Shown here: one piece after another, positions 1-10,258 of the stretch
Layout: each line of letters begins with the position of its first letter
How positions within the stretch are numbered: the stretch's first letter is position 1
Source: Haplomitrium mnioides
Lineage: Eukaryota; Marchantiophyta; Haplomitriopsida; Calobryales
Direction of reading: 5' to 3'
DNA length: 34,209 nt
Assembly (NCBI GenBank): GCA_049999725.1
Contig: JBNGIS010020665.1
Coordinates: forward strand, 1 to 34,209
Notes under the pieces: generated by a model
Told to the model about the DNA's origin: nothing
Seen by the model: the letters and a program-made list of their open reading frames with translations, nothing else
Databases searched by the model: none
Program-made: the position numbers and the translations under genes

Positions 1-2
1 AT

Positions 3-1313
3 TTTAAATCCTTTGGATTCTATCATTCCCTATTGCTAATATTAATTTGAAGGCTCTTCTACAGACAAAGGTACTACCAAGTAGAGTAAACTGATTTTCA
101 ACATCAAAATCTTTTCTTGGTATTCCCCACTGCAATCTGATATCACGATTCTTCATGCTTTTTCGAAAGTGTGTTTCTCTCACAGTTTTCAAAAAATTTG
201 TCTTGCACAATGACAAGAAATTATTTCGACAATAAGAAATTCTCTTCAATCTAGAAATGGTCATTGGATCCAGCTTTTTCTTCACAAAGCTCTCCTCATG
301 ATGGACTTTCTGCAAAGAATTTTTGCGTAAGGTGTTTACCCGTTTGGGTTTTGGCACAGAAAAGGAATTCTTATATTGTGCTGGACGATTCGGTCCGTAA
401 GCAAATCCAGCAATAGGAGATAATTCATCCTGAAGATCTTGGTTGTCATCGTAAACACTATTTGTTCCGTCAAAGAATATTTTTGAGATACGAGTTTCTT
501 CTTGGAGATTAGGAGAACTGCACCATTCCAAAAGAAATGTTTTTGGTAATAAAATTGAGTCCCTTGGCGATAACTCCAAACAAATGTTGATTGATTGAGA
601 CTCTTTGCCAGAATTGTTTTCCAAACTATCGTATGAAGACTCCTCCAAAAGCATTTGATTTGTTTCAGATGTCCCAATCTCTTTGCGAGGTGCAACTTGA
701 AACGAAATCACTCGTTGTTTGAGTGGTGTTATCGAGGAGAGTGGCTCATCTCCAAAATTAAAACTGTCCAGAGATTGTATGCTCTTTGTATTCTGAATAG
801 ACACACTTTGATCATGAATATTGAGGTCTCCCTCAGATGTGGACAAAGAAAGGTCTACAATCGTCTAAAATCTCTTTGTTGAACCTTTTTTTCAGACATT
901 TTGGAATACTCAGAAGAAAGATTCCACTTCAACTGCCTGATGGGTAACAAAGATCTTTTGTTGGATGAAGATTGTTTCTTGAATTCTCTACGAGCACTGA
1001 GTTCTCTCTTTGATCCTTTGCGCGCATTGGATTCACTCCTTGACCCTATGCGCACATAAGATTGAGTCCCTGATCCTATGCGCGCATGGAGTTCACCTTC
1101 TTGATCTTTGTGAACGGAGCTATTTGATTCAACAAAAGTCATCTTTTTCTCCAATCTACTCGCCATCACACTTGACGCTTTTGGTACTCCATCGTTCAAC
1201 TCCCAAAATTTGATATTTGAACAATTTTCAAACTGTTTGTCAAAAGTAACACTCTTTTGAGAAGATGAATCTTGAAATTCTAACCTCTTTTTGCCTTTTA
1301 AAACTCCAGCCAT
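3..1313 (-). pseudogene. Gene 1 of element A, transposase-like (N-terminal and middle part, broken)
   Basis: The start is taken at 1313 (MAGVLKGKKRLEFQDSSS), because copy B begins the same way at 12703 (MAGLFKDKKRIEFQDSSS). The reading runs to about 855, shifts frame near 850 (B keeps ...VVDLSSFVSEGD there), and continues from 846 to a stop at 4-6. That stop is CAA changed to TAA; B reads on as RIQNLKNANPRG. The N-terminal part is Ser/Lys-rich and polar with a 10-residue repeat. The C-terminal part has FVCRRAFKLIL followed by GNDRIQRI. By eye this VCRxxF...RIxxI pattern resembles the region ahead of the DDE core in several uncharacterised transposase-like proteins; I could not run a search. 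It is divergent from gene 2, with 367 bp between starts. Confidence 0.4.
1010..1096 (-). repeat. Dyad repeat (TGCGCGCA core) inside gene 1 coding sequence, 30-bp period
   Basis: Three units, each with a TGCGCGCA or TGCGCACA core, follow at exactly 30 bp. On the minus strand they code a degenerate 10-residue repeat (HARIGSGTQS, VRIGSRSES, ARKGSKRELS). The same region of copy B (12375-12480) has them too. The core is that of the intron and flank arrays, but the period differs. Confidence 0.7.
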
Positions 1314-1680
1314 TGAAAAAAGGTGATTAAAAATCAATTAATTCAAGGAACTATTTGGACAAATACAATAAACCTCTTACAGCACTCTCAAAAAATGCGG
1401 TTTTGTTGTTTTTTTGGCAAAACGACAAAATATGAAATTTCTTGTGAAGAAAATGAAAAAAAAAATCGGAAAGATGAAAACGAGCAATGCTTCATATACT
1501 AACTTTTTTTGGGCACCATGCGAACCTACGTGTCAAGAGCTCTGGAAATGAATTTTTTGACAGGAAAAAGCGTTTTTTGAAATTTAGCTATAAAAGGAGT
1601 GGCAGTGGAAAGTTTATTTCCATTGTTGCGAGTTCAGTTGATTTTTCAACTCCAAAAGACCTTTTTTCTATATCTAGAGA
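1314..1680. promoter_or_regulatory. Divergent promoter region of element A
   Basis: No coding is seen in the 367 bp between the two divergent starts. A plus-strand TATA box (TATAAAAG, 1589-1596) lies about 85 bp before the gene 2 ATG, preceded by a T-rich stretch. A weak minus-strand match (GTATATGAAG, 1490-1499) corresponds to a full TATATAAAG in copy B. The region is conserved between A and B, which supports its being the promoter of both genes. Confidence 0.5.
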
Positions 1681-2039
1681 ATGGCCTCTCAAGGATTTGT
1701 TTCCCAGCCCCTCTAACCAAAGCCATATAGGTATTCAGATGTTATCAAGGCTCTAGAGCTTGCAAGACTTGAGTGGAAATGGCTTGTAAATTAATGCAAT
1801 GTGAAAGATCCCGATCAATATCTTTACCTTTTTGCTGGTGAAAATGAAAATTTCAATTTGGCCTACTAGTCCAAGTTACAATGATCCGGGAGGGGAAAAA
1901 GGCCAACATTGGGCTGCTTGTGCAGGCCCAAGATTCAATTACGCTTTATTGTGCAAATCATAAGCGATTTGATTTTTCGGAGTACAAGGAGAGAGATATA
2001 TTTGCTACGCATCTTCAGGCGTCAAGGGAAGATGGGAAG

Positions 2040-2327
2040 GTGAGTTCCGAAATCGTTTTTCTTTTTTCTCTTTGTTTACTTAGTTGTAACTCGCAGGATG
2101 TCCATGCGCCCATGGCCTTGAAAGTCTCTTTGCGCAAGGACTCTGAAGTCCATGCGCGCAAGGACTCCCAAGTCCATTCACACATGGACTCTCAGGTCCA
2201 TGCACGTATGGACTTCCTTGTTTACTACACGCTTGTATTTTTTTAAAATCCTTGTGCTTTGTGAATGTCAGCCCATTATTTTCACTAATGCCAAATTGTT
2301 TTCTGTCTTTATTTTCAGTTCACTTAG
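2040..2327 (+). other. Intron 1 of gene 2 (A) with dyad array
   Basis: The donor is AAG|GTGAGT and the acceptor CACTTAG|TTTTTGG. Splicing joins D-G-K to F-L-A-D in frame, and copy B has the same junction. The 2100-2218 part holds five units of the GTCCATGCGCGCATGGAC-type dyad at about 24 bp, with cores such as TGCGCGCA, TGCGCCCA and TGCACGTA. The apparent open frames across it (VHARKDSQ-like peptides) come from the 24-nt period and are not taken as coding. Confidence 0.6.
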
Positions 2328-2680
2328 TTTTTGGCCGATTTCAAGGATGGGTACAATGACGCGAAGCGTGTCGAGCGGGACTTCATCAAGCTTGCTATAC
2401 AAATAAAGATTCTAAAGCCCAAGTAGGGCATCAATATTCCACAATTGGTGCTGCATCCGAGTGTGGAAACATTCTCGGTTCACGGTACAGGGATTTCTTC
2501 CCAAAAGAAGAGAAAAGAGCTGGAGCCAATCGAGGCTCTGAAGAAAAAGAAACTGACACCAAAAAAGCAAAAACCTGCACCAACACCAATTGTTGAAGAG
2601 GAGCCAGCCTCCTCAAAATCTGAAGCAAAATCTACTTTGTTGACCCCCTCGTCTTCATCACCAAGTAACTCAAGGTAGGT
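2328..2680 (+). pseudogene. Gene 2 (A) exon 2, left part: basic Lys-rich linker
   Basis: The segment reads FLADFKDGYNDAKRVERDF, then a Lys-rich tract (KKRKELEP, KKKKLTPKKQKP), then a Ser-rich tail (SSSSPSNS). The Lys-rich tract could serve nuclear localisation or DNA contact. One in-frame TAG (2429-2431, KPK*GIN) stands where copy B has TAC (Tyr). The segment ends at the GTAGG target site of the LTR-type insertion and resumes at 7141 in the same frame. Confidence 0.6.
2676..2680 (+). repeat. Target-site duplication GTAGG, left copy
   Basis: This 5-bp direct repeat abuts the TGTTAGCCGG end of the insertion. Its partner is at 7136-7140. Confidence 0.8.
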
Positions 2681-4259
2681 GTTAGCCGGGTTTGAAGTTA
2701 CTTAGTATAATATTTTCAAAAAAGTTTCAAAAATTAAGTGAGAAGCCATGCAGGTTCTATGTTTTGGGTCAAAAAGGCTTCCAATGTACATAAAAAATGG
2801 TCAAGACATGCTTGGAGAGAAGGGGAGGATTGAGGAATCAGAAGACATCAGTCTTATGGACCTTGGGAAGAAGAGCGATTGCAAGGGGCTGTGTGATACA
2901 TGGAGATCCCTTGAAAGTGAAATGTGGTGTGAGGTTGGATCAGGACAAGTTTACTTCAAAGGTTTGATGGAAAAATAAAATAAAATAAGAAGTAAAATAA
3001 AACTACTCTAATTGTCGAGGGCCAAGCCAAGCCCACTAACCCTGTATCTACCTAACTATCTAACTCGAAGAACAGCTTGCCCTAAGGGGGGGTTGTAGCC
3101 CTGAACTAGGTCTATCCAAGGGCAGGTGTAAGGATATACGGTAGCCTTACACCCCTCTAGGGGGCTACCTCTCGAAAGGAAGAGAGAGGCATAGGCTTAT
3201 ATACATCAACAGGTTCAGAGGGAAGGACTTATAGGATTTTTTTCGAGATGACGTTCAACAAGCAATGAGCTGTGTGGCGAGGGAGAGATTGATCTGGTGT
3301 AGGCCAAGGAAGGGATCGAATTGCAGGGACTTTGAAGCACAGAAATCAGAAGTTGAAGAGGGGATTCTTCCAGGGAATTTAATCGTAGAAATTGAGGGCA
3401 GGAATTGTGAGAGGGGAGAATCGGATGTAAGGCTTGCTCTGTGGATTGAATTTGTTGGCGTTTGGAAACAGCATCTTGCTAGCGTATTTGGTGGTGAGAT
3501 GAAGTTCAAAGAATTATGCTCAAGTTGGAGACATATCGTGGTTTTAATGTAATGAGGAGCTGTGACGAAATTAAGGGAGAATGTGAAGAATATCGAGGAG
3601 AATTTGGATTCGGCTCTTGGATTTGAATATAAGAGTGAATATCGTGACGGAGCGAAGAAGCCATGATGTGATGAGGAAATATGTTGCCCTACAGACTCCA
3701 GCTGTGAAGAAACGTCTCTGCGATGAATAGAGGGCCTTGCGATGGAAGAATCAACCCGCTCTGTATGACGATACGGTGTGAGCGAGAAATGAAAATGCGA
3801 GAAGAGCTCCTCGCTGAAGAATGATCCAGCCTGCGAAGATGGTCCTTGAAGAATCAAACTTAGAAGAAATACCTGAATGAAGAGGTCCCTGCTGCGCGGG
3901 GATGTGTGAAGAGAAATTAGCTGCTGAAGTATTCGGAAGAAAGAATGGAAGGAAATCGAGCAGAAATGTAGACCAGAGAGGGGAATCGATCATCAGCTAC
4001 AACAGTTGGATGGTGCAAGACTACCTTGCGTGAGAGCTTTGTGCAAAAATGCTATGGATAAAAGCAAAGTGGGCAGAAAGGAAATCAATCGGAAAAGGAA
4101 GCGGTCGGCTGCGACAACAGAGTGTGCTGCGAGGATTTGTTGGAACAAAGATGAGGGGATGGAATTTCAAAGGAGCTATACGTAAATCCTATAACAAATT
4201 ATGTGCCAAGTTAGTTTCCAAGGAGATCCAATGAAGAGTTCTTATAACAAACGTTCAGG

Positions 4260-5170
4260 GTTACGAGGAACGGATCGGAACCGAACCATCCTAAATGGAG
4301 AGCCCACTTAAAGTGGTTCCGATTAGCCTTCCGATGTGGAGAGGACCGATTAACAAGGTTCCATCTGAACATCCATGGTGTAGGGGTCCGGTTAAAGGGG
4401 ATCCGTTTGAAGTTACGAAGTGGGGAGGCCGCCTAAGAGGGATCCGATGGGACGATGGAAGGAAGTCGCCGGAAATGTGACATGTCGAAGATTCGGACAA
4501 GAGGAAGGTGATTTTCACAGTTCGAATCGGATGTCTTCAGAAAGTTTGAAATGGATCTGCGGAGTCAATTGTTCTTACATCAAACTTTTCCACGAGTCAG
4601 TTAAAGGAGCTCTGGCGTGCGGTGTTCTTACAACGAGCTTGTTAATGAGTTAACTAGGAAGAAGACTTATTCATTGTTCTTACATCAAGCTAATTCAAAC
4701 CTTAGTGAAGAGAAGGAGCCTCAAAGGGTTCCTATATCAAGGGAATTATCGAGAAGGAAGAGTCTGATGTAGAGAAGAAGAGGAATCTGAAATGAAGATA
4801 AGATGATGTTTCACATGAAGAACAAGGGATGCCAAAAAGACGATCAATCGACGGTCTGGCCAAAGGAGGGACAGAAGGTGTAAAAAAAGTGATATATCAA
4901 AGGTTCGACCAAAGGAGGGACAAAAGATGTCAAAATAGTGATATATCAAAGGTCCGGCCAGAAGAGGAACAAGGAGCCCACTTAAGAGGGTTCTGATTTG
5001 CCTTCCGATGTGGGGATTCCAATTAATGGGGATCTGATTCACCTCCCTAAGTGGAGAGCCAACTTATCAATGATCCGTTAGAGGAGGAACGATGGTCCTA
5101 AAACAACGATTTATCAATGGTCTGAGGAGAAGCAAGCAACGCTGAAATGGTAATCTATCAAAGGTTCGAC
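4260..5170. repeat. Degenerate internal repeats in the LTR-type insertion
   Basis: Related short motifs recur: GATCCGATT/GTTCCGATT with CCTTCCGATGTGGAG (around 4316 and 5000), and GGTCCGGCCAAAGGAGGGAC with GTGATATATCAAAGG (around 4855, 4905 and 4945). The units are imperfect and unevenly spaced. No coding function is seen. Confidence 0.5.
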
Positions 5171-5539
5171 AAGAAGAAGCAAGAAGGGATCAGCCTAAAG
5201 GATGGCAAATCGCAGATCCTACCAGAAGAGAACCAAGGATGCCGAAGAGGCAATCTAATGCAGATCCGATGGAGGAGAAAGCACTGCCGAAAAGAGGATT
5301 TATCACCAATCCAACGAGGGCAAGTTAGAAAGTTTGACAAGCACATGCGAAGAGTTGGGGAAAAAATGAAAGTCTTTGTAGTTCTTATTCGGAGAGACAA
5401 TGGCATTGCAGATGACGTGGCAGCTACGGAAGGCCTTGGGAAAGTCAGATGGTCAAACTTCAAAAGGCGGTCATCGCGACGGTTCGCCTACCCCTTTGCA
5501 AGGTAGCATCGGACGATGCCACAACGGATTACGTGGCGC

Positions 5540-5725
5540 CCTTAGCGGGAATCTTGGAAAATCAGTAGGAATCTTGGAGAATCAGTGGGGATCTTAGAGA
5601 TTCCGCGGGAATCTTGGACCTTTGAGGAAATGTGGCGCTTCGAGGGAGCTCGTAGGATTCTTCGGAGTGTCCGCGGGCCTTTGCGGAAATGTGGCACTTC
5701 GAGGAAGCCAGTGGGATTCTGCGGA
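5540..5725. repeat. Short tandem repeats in the LTR-type insertion
   Basis: GGGAATCTTGGA-type units occur four times at 5549-5618. A longer unit around GGAAATGTGGCRCTTCGAGG then occurs twice, near 5623 and 5683. Both are internal to the 2681-7135 insertion. Confidence 0.55.
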
Positions 5726-7135
5726 TCGATAGTTAACTTCGGAACAAACCTCGAAATTAACATCAGATCTGCGTCGAGCTTTGTCTCCTTGCAGAATTAA
5801 GCCGAGACCTTGGAGTTTGCATTCTACGGTCTACGCCAAACTTCCATAGATGTTGACATCCAAAAAATAGCAACAATCCAAATTGCAAAGAGGGGAAAAA
5901 CAAAAGGCATGAGGGAATTCGCGCGAGAGGACATAGAAGACCTCACTTTGAATAGGGGGGACGGAAAATTTTTGTGCAGAGAGAGCAGCGAGATACGGAG
6001 GAGAGAGTTCTGGTGAGACCTTTGGTGAAGTGGGTGTACTCGTGAAGGAAGGCCATCACAAGGTGGAGGTGGACTGAGGAGGTACTGGGAATCGTTGAGT
6101 AGGAGGCTCTAGAGGCTCAGAATACTCAGGTGTACTCACATTTAAAGCCAGACCAACATTTGGAGGTGGACCAACACTTAGAGGAGAGGAGAATTCTTTC
6201 TGTTTGTGTTTTGTGAGGGGCAGCCAAGGGGGGTCCTGGTGTTGTCTCAGCTTTGGTTTGTGCAAGAGATTTGTCTCAGAAGAACTAGGAGAGTGCTACT
6301 AGTGTTACATTCTTGTGGAGAAAGGAGAGGAGTGGCCACGTTAGTGCCTGTGCACTACGGGGAAGATCCAGCCAAATTCTCGGGTGGAGTGGGTGATCCA
6401 ACAGCTAGGAGGGCTGTCTTCTAGAGGTGGAAGTTAAATAAGATCTCTTCCTAGCATGAGGAAGTAAATTCAGGGCTTCTAGCGATGGAAGTTAAAAAAC
6501 TATCTGGACAGGGTGTGTGAGTGGGGAGAGAGTAGTAGGAAGAATAATGTTTCTAGTGTTGTGTTTGCAGAGTGATGTTAGGAAAGATAGGAAGAGAGGA
6601 GGATAGTTTTGTACATGTTTAGGAAGGTCAATATGTTGGGTTCAGCTTAAGGGTGGTGATTTTTATTTTGTTGGAAGGATACATCAGACAACTTCACTTT
6701 GTTTGGGTGTTGGAGTAGCTGGCCCCGTTAGCATTTATTGGTGGAAGGAGTAAATAGTCTAGGTTGTGTGGAAGGCAACCTGTAGGTGAGAACTGCAAGT
6801 CCATGCCTAAACAAGAATTGTGTACACCTCTGTTCATCGAAGGGAAAATTGAATATCTGTGACTGAATTGCATCAAACTCTGTATTTACCTGTACCAAAG
6901 ATTGCTTGGATCATGGTTGCTCTGTGTGTGGTGGGAAGGAATGCAGACCTGACTAATGTTTGGGTAGGTTGAGAGTAGTGTGGAAAGGCAAGGTGAGAAG
7001 TTTGGGATTGTTAAGACCTGAATTCACTAATGAAGGTGTTGGGGCCATCTCATTAAAGAGCCCGGTTGTTCTTTGTCCCCATTTCCTCTGAAATAGCATC
7101 AATTGGGGGTTAAAGAAGGAGGAAGGGGCGTGACA

Positions 7136-7140
7136 GTAGG
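7136..7140 (+). repeat. Target-site duplication GTAGG, right copy
   Basis: This follows the GGGGCGTGACA end of the insertion and pairs with 2676-2680. Confidence 0.8.
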
Positions 7141-8183
7141 ACTTGGAGTCGAAGCCGGAGCTAGTTCAGGCTCTAACGTCAAGATCAAAAAGGCAATCCT
7201 CCAAGGGGTTGCGTACTTTTTAGAAAAGAGAACAGGTGGATCCTCAGACAATGTATAAGGAGGACAAGAACAAGATAAGGGAGTCTGCAATCCAACGCTG
7301 CAGAGTCCGTGAGGAGACAATAACAATAAGGCTAGAAAACTTGAATCTGCCCAAGCCTAGAATGGACAACTGGGGTCCATTCCAAATTCAGAGATTGAAT
7401 GAGGATTTTGTGGAGCTTCTTGTGCAAAGAATGCTCACGAACAAGTATGCACACTCTTTTTTTATCGTGGTTGTAGACCCAAAGTGTAGTCTAAAGGACA
7501 AGTTAGAGTTCGACATAAGGAACCCTGACAAGTTTAGTTATGAGATTGCAAGAGGCAATCACAGTGTTGCAGCAAGGCAACTACTTATCACTAAACATAG
7601 AGTGAAGAATCTTGCTCTGTCGCTTTGCAACTATTGTATGTACGTGGGCCTCACACCCATAGAGGCCTGCATTTTTGCAACCGATGACAATTATGACCAA
7701 AGGTACAGGCTTGAAATGATCTCTATTCAAAAGATTGAGTATTGGCATCAAAGATTTGTGGAGAGTGGGATGGTTTCATCCCAAAAATTGAAAAGGGAGT
7801 TAGTGTTGGAAACCTTGGAGATAAAACCCAAGTCTACACTTGAGAAGACCATGACTTCTCAGGACAACTGGTTCCAGCTTGCATTCAAAATTGGAGAGCT
7901 CTATGACCTACAGTAGAGCATTTTTTCGATGTGGGAGAAGAATACTATGAAAGGCTAGAAGCCAAAGGCCAAGGGATCTCTCAGAATGGAGGATATGAAG
8001 CGGAGAGCTTTCAACGGACGAGATATCTTGGAGGCGGAGAGACACAAAGTTTTGGCACTGATGGTAAAAAGCTTTTGTTCTGAGGTGTACTGTAGTACGT
8101 GGGAAGAGGTAAGAGAGGACTACCCTCTTTACACTGAAGAGTCCAAGATGGCATCTTTTTATTCAAGCTTCGAGAAGCTTTTG
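7141..8183 (+). pseudogene. Gene 2 (A) exon 2, right part: ParB/sulfiredoxin-like domain
   Basis: After TSRSKRQSSKGLRTF and an in-frame TAG (7221-7223, shared with copy B), the frame is open from 7236 to 7916. Key pieces are NWGPFQIQRLNEDFVELL, HSFFIVVVD, and YEIARGNHSVAARQLL, followed by a P-x-EA-x-IFATDDN stretch. The order of a helix, an x-I-x-V strand and a Y-E-I-x-x-G-N-H-x-x-A-A-R helix is that of the ParB N-terminal/sulfiredoxin fold, where GxHRxxA is usual; here Ser replaces the Arg. After 7916 a stop is followed by WEKNTMKG and a Lys/Met-rich tail, then a segment ending SSFEKLL at the donor (8183). A stretch of roughly 85 bp present in copy B near 15340-15420 is missing here. Confidence 0.5.
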
Positions 8184-8939
8184 GTAACTCCTTCCTTTCA
8201 CACCACATTTGTTTATTTGTATTTGCATTGAATATTTTGTAAATTGTTCTTTGGTTAAAAACGTTTATGGTCCATACATGCATGGACTTTGAAGTCCATG
8301 CGCACTTGAACAACAAAGTCCATGTGCGCATGGACTTTGAAGTCAATATCTTGCTTGGACTTTCAAGTCCAAGCGCACTTGAACAGCAAAGTCCATGCGC
8401 GCATGGACTTTGAAGTCAATATCTTGCATGGACTTCAAAGTCCATAAGCATTTGAACAGCAAAGTCCATGCGCACATGGACTTTGAAGTCAATATCTTGC
8501 TTGGACTTCGAAGTCCAGAAGCACTTGAACAGCGAAGTCCATGCACGCATGGACTTCGTATTTCAAGCACGCTTGGACTTTTAAAGTCCCTCATCATTTG
8601 AACACCAAAGTCCATGCTCGAATGGACTTCGCAGTCCAAGCGCGAAGGTAAGGCAAAGTCTATGCATGCATGGATTGTGATGTTTAGACACATCTGGATT
8701 GCGATGTCCATGCGTGCATGGACTTTGGTGTTCAAGCAATCAAGGACCTTGAAAGTCCAAGCGTATTTGAACTGCAAAGTCCATGCACATATGGACTTTG
8801 TTTTATACGTGCACATAGACTTTGAAGTCCAGCAAGAAATTGACGTCGAAGTCTATGCGTGCATGGAAGTCTTTGCCGTTCTCTACCTTAAAATGTTTTT
8901 TATCACTCTTTAATGTTTTATGTTTGATTTTTTTGCAAG
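8184..8939 (+). other. Intron 2 of gene 2 (A) with long dyad array
   Basis: The donor is CTTTTG|GTAACT and the acceptor TTTTGCAAG|GGGAC, matching the copy B junction. Positions 8270-8875 are a dense array of GTCCATGCGCGCATGGAC-like dyads at about 24 bp, partly organised in a 72-bp higher-order unit (perfect dyad, AATATCTTGC variant, AAGCATTTGAA variant). Long open frames over it on both strands (VHARMDFAVQ-type peptides) reflect the period and dyad symmetry, not genes. Confidence 0.65.
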
Positions 8940-9518
8940 GGGACAAAAATTTTAAACAGCAACTTGCAAATAAATTAATAGCAACTTGCAAATAAATTAA
9001 TAGCAGTTGCAAAAGGTAGGAAAAAATCTGGGGTTGAGGAAGTCCCTGAAGATCAAGACGAGCCTCCCAAGTTGGTCTCCTATCCTCTTGCTTTTCTTCT
9101 CCACTGCCAAAAAGCTAGAGAGTGGAAAGCACGGGTAGCAAAGCGGTGCTACATCTCTCACAACGAAAGGAGTTGTGAGAGATGAGGAAGATGAATTAAT
9201 GTCATATGTCGATGGTCTTAATGTGGCGTTTTATCAAGTCTATGGAGAGGCCAATGCTCGACAATTGAAAGGTCTTGTGAAACCTAGGTGTTTCACTTTG
9301 GTTGTAGCTGATATTCCTTATGGGTACAACCTTAAAGAATGTAAGCATGATGACTCGAAACCTTTTTCAAAAGATGAAATTTTTGATATGGTATCATCTT
9401 TTGCGGTAGTTACAACTTTGGACTTTTGGTCTTTTGTGATTATTCATTCGTCGCAGCAATTTGGCATCGTAGAGGATGCTCTTTCTAAAGTCTGTTGTGT
9501 AATTGACCACGACATCTG
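8940..9518 (+). pseudogene. Gene 2 (A) exon 3: methyltransferase motif IV
   Basis: The 5' part is degenerate, with a duplicated GCAACTTGCAAATAAATTAA and a 1-nt insertion near 9133 relative to copy B. From 9175 it reads RDEEDELMSYVDGLNVAFYQ, then FTLVVADIPYGYNL, then FWSFVIIHSSQQFGIVEDAL, ending at CATCTG|GTAAGG. ADIPYG sits where beta-class N4/N6 methyltransferases have motif IV (D/S-P-P-Y), and the W-x-x-V-I-x-H-S strand with a following helix fits the next conserved strand. The second Pro is not kept: the motif reads D-I-P-Y. Confidence 0.65.
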
Positions 9519-9612
9519 GTAAGGTTTTTTTTTTTTGTTTCTGATTTCTCTTTGTTTTACTTCTCTTGCATTTTGTTTACATTAGCTGATTTGTTTGTTT
9601 TTCTTTTTATAT

Positions 9613-10231
9613 GGACAAAAACAACATTCATCATTCTAGTGGTCCTAGAATTGCACATGCCCACAAATATTGGATAGTGGGCTACTAGACTAAAGAAGGA
9701 AAGAGGAGCATGCAGCTCTTTAATTTGTAGCTTGTTTCTTTGACCGGACTTCCTCGACATATTATGCGTAGTGTTTTTAGTTGTCCTGTAGTTTCAGAAA
9801 AACTTAAACATCTAGGAGATGATGCTCATGTCAATGTTTATCAGAAGCCGCAGGCTCTCTATAATTTTTTCATTGACCATTTATCAACAGAGCAGGATTG
9901 GATCCTAGATCTCAGCTCTGGGTCTAGCATAGACCTTGTCTGTGCTTTAAAGCTAATGTGAAACTGCATCGTCATGGAATATGATAGACGTCAGCCGATT
10001 TACATTCCTAAGAGGGTTTTGATGATGGCTTCTTTGCCATCTGATGTGACTGAGTCACAAATTGTTTTTGCATACCACAAAGAACCTATTCCTCTTGGTA
10101 CTGCAAGTGCTTATGGTGACTCTATTGTAATATCGGGGACTGGAAAGTCTTGACAGGACCCTCTAACGACTGTAGATGCTCAGCCTATGGATTTAGATGT
10201 GACAATTCCTCCCGAAGAGGATAGAGTCTGA
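9613..10231 (+). pseudogene. Gene 2 (A) exon 4: methyltransferase motif I and C-terminus
   Basis: DKNNIHHSSGPRIAHAHKYW opens the exon. After a variable region comes YQKPQALYNFFIDHLSTEQD, then WILDLSSGSSIDLVCALKL, a TGA (9958-9960), then NCIVMEYDRRQPIYIP. The KPxxL...W-x-LDLxSGS...CALxxxRxCIxxExD layout is methyltransferase motif I with the acidic residue that contacts AdoMet. The tail ends at TGA 10229-10231 after PPEEDRV. A TGA also occurs at GKS*QDPL (10152-10154). The acceptor before 9613 reads AT where copy B has AG. Confidence 0.65.
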
Positions 10232-10258
10232 GGATCTATTCGAACACTTTGTATTATT

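Larger units (their letters stand above)
2681..7135 (-). mobile_element. LTR-type insertion, 4455 bp, no coding (probably solo LTR), TSD GTAGG
   Basis: The insertion is flanked by GTAGG at 2676-2680 and 7136-7140. Removing it and one GTAGG gives a gapless alignment to copy B (14473-14495) and restores the reading frame. Read on the minus strand it starts TGTCACGCCCC and ends CCCGGCTAACA, the TG...CA form of plant LTRs. No gag or pol was found, nor a second copy of its ends inside, so a very long solo LTR is likeliest; a non-coding LTR retroelement is the alternative. A minus-strand TATATAAG at about 3197-3204 could be its promoter. Open frames inside (for example 3255-3857 minus) resemble nothing known to me. 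Confidence 0.75.
1681..10231 (+). pseudogene. Gene 2 of element A: ParB-like / DNA methyltransferase, four exons, broken
   Basis: By alignment with copy B the exons are 1681-2039, 2328-8183 (split by the 2681-7135 insertion), 8940-9518 and 9613-10231. The protein order is an MASQG-starting N-terminal domain with a YSDVIKALE...LEWKWLV motif, a Lys-rich basic linker, a ParB/sulfiredoxin-like domain, then a beta-class amino-methyltransferase with motif IV before motif I. Such ParB plus N4/N6-methylase proteins are known from phages and bacterial mobile elements. Here the gene has introns and an AATAAA signal, so it is eukaryotic. Damage: stops in exon 1 (CTC TAA, AAT TAA), a frameshift near 1865, the insertion, a 1-nt insertion near 9133, loss of the last acceptor (AT instead of AG at 9611-9612) and a stop in motif I's tail (9958-9960). 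Confidence 0.65.

Noticed and set aside
3255-3857. 200-residue minus-strand frame and a 95-residue plus-strand frame
   Set aside because: They lie inside the LTR-type insertion, are Ser/Phe-rich without recognisable motifs, and have no second copy to compare.
8343-8816. 157-residue minus-strand frame in intron 2 of copy A
   Set aside because: It is a product of the dyad array with no domain, and copy B lacks it.
8270-8875. Regular short dyad repeats resembling a CRISPR array
   Set aside because: Units are contiguous 24-bp dyads with degenerate spacing, not identical repeats with unique spacers. They lie in an intron of a gene with eukaryotic signals, and no cas genes are present.
9557-9760. 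67-residue minus-strand frame over intron 3 and exon 4 of copy A
   Set aside because: It is a shadow of exon 4 in the opposite strand.
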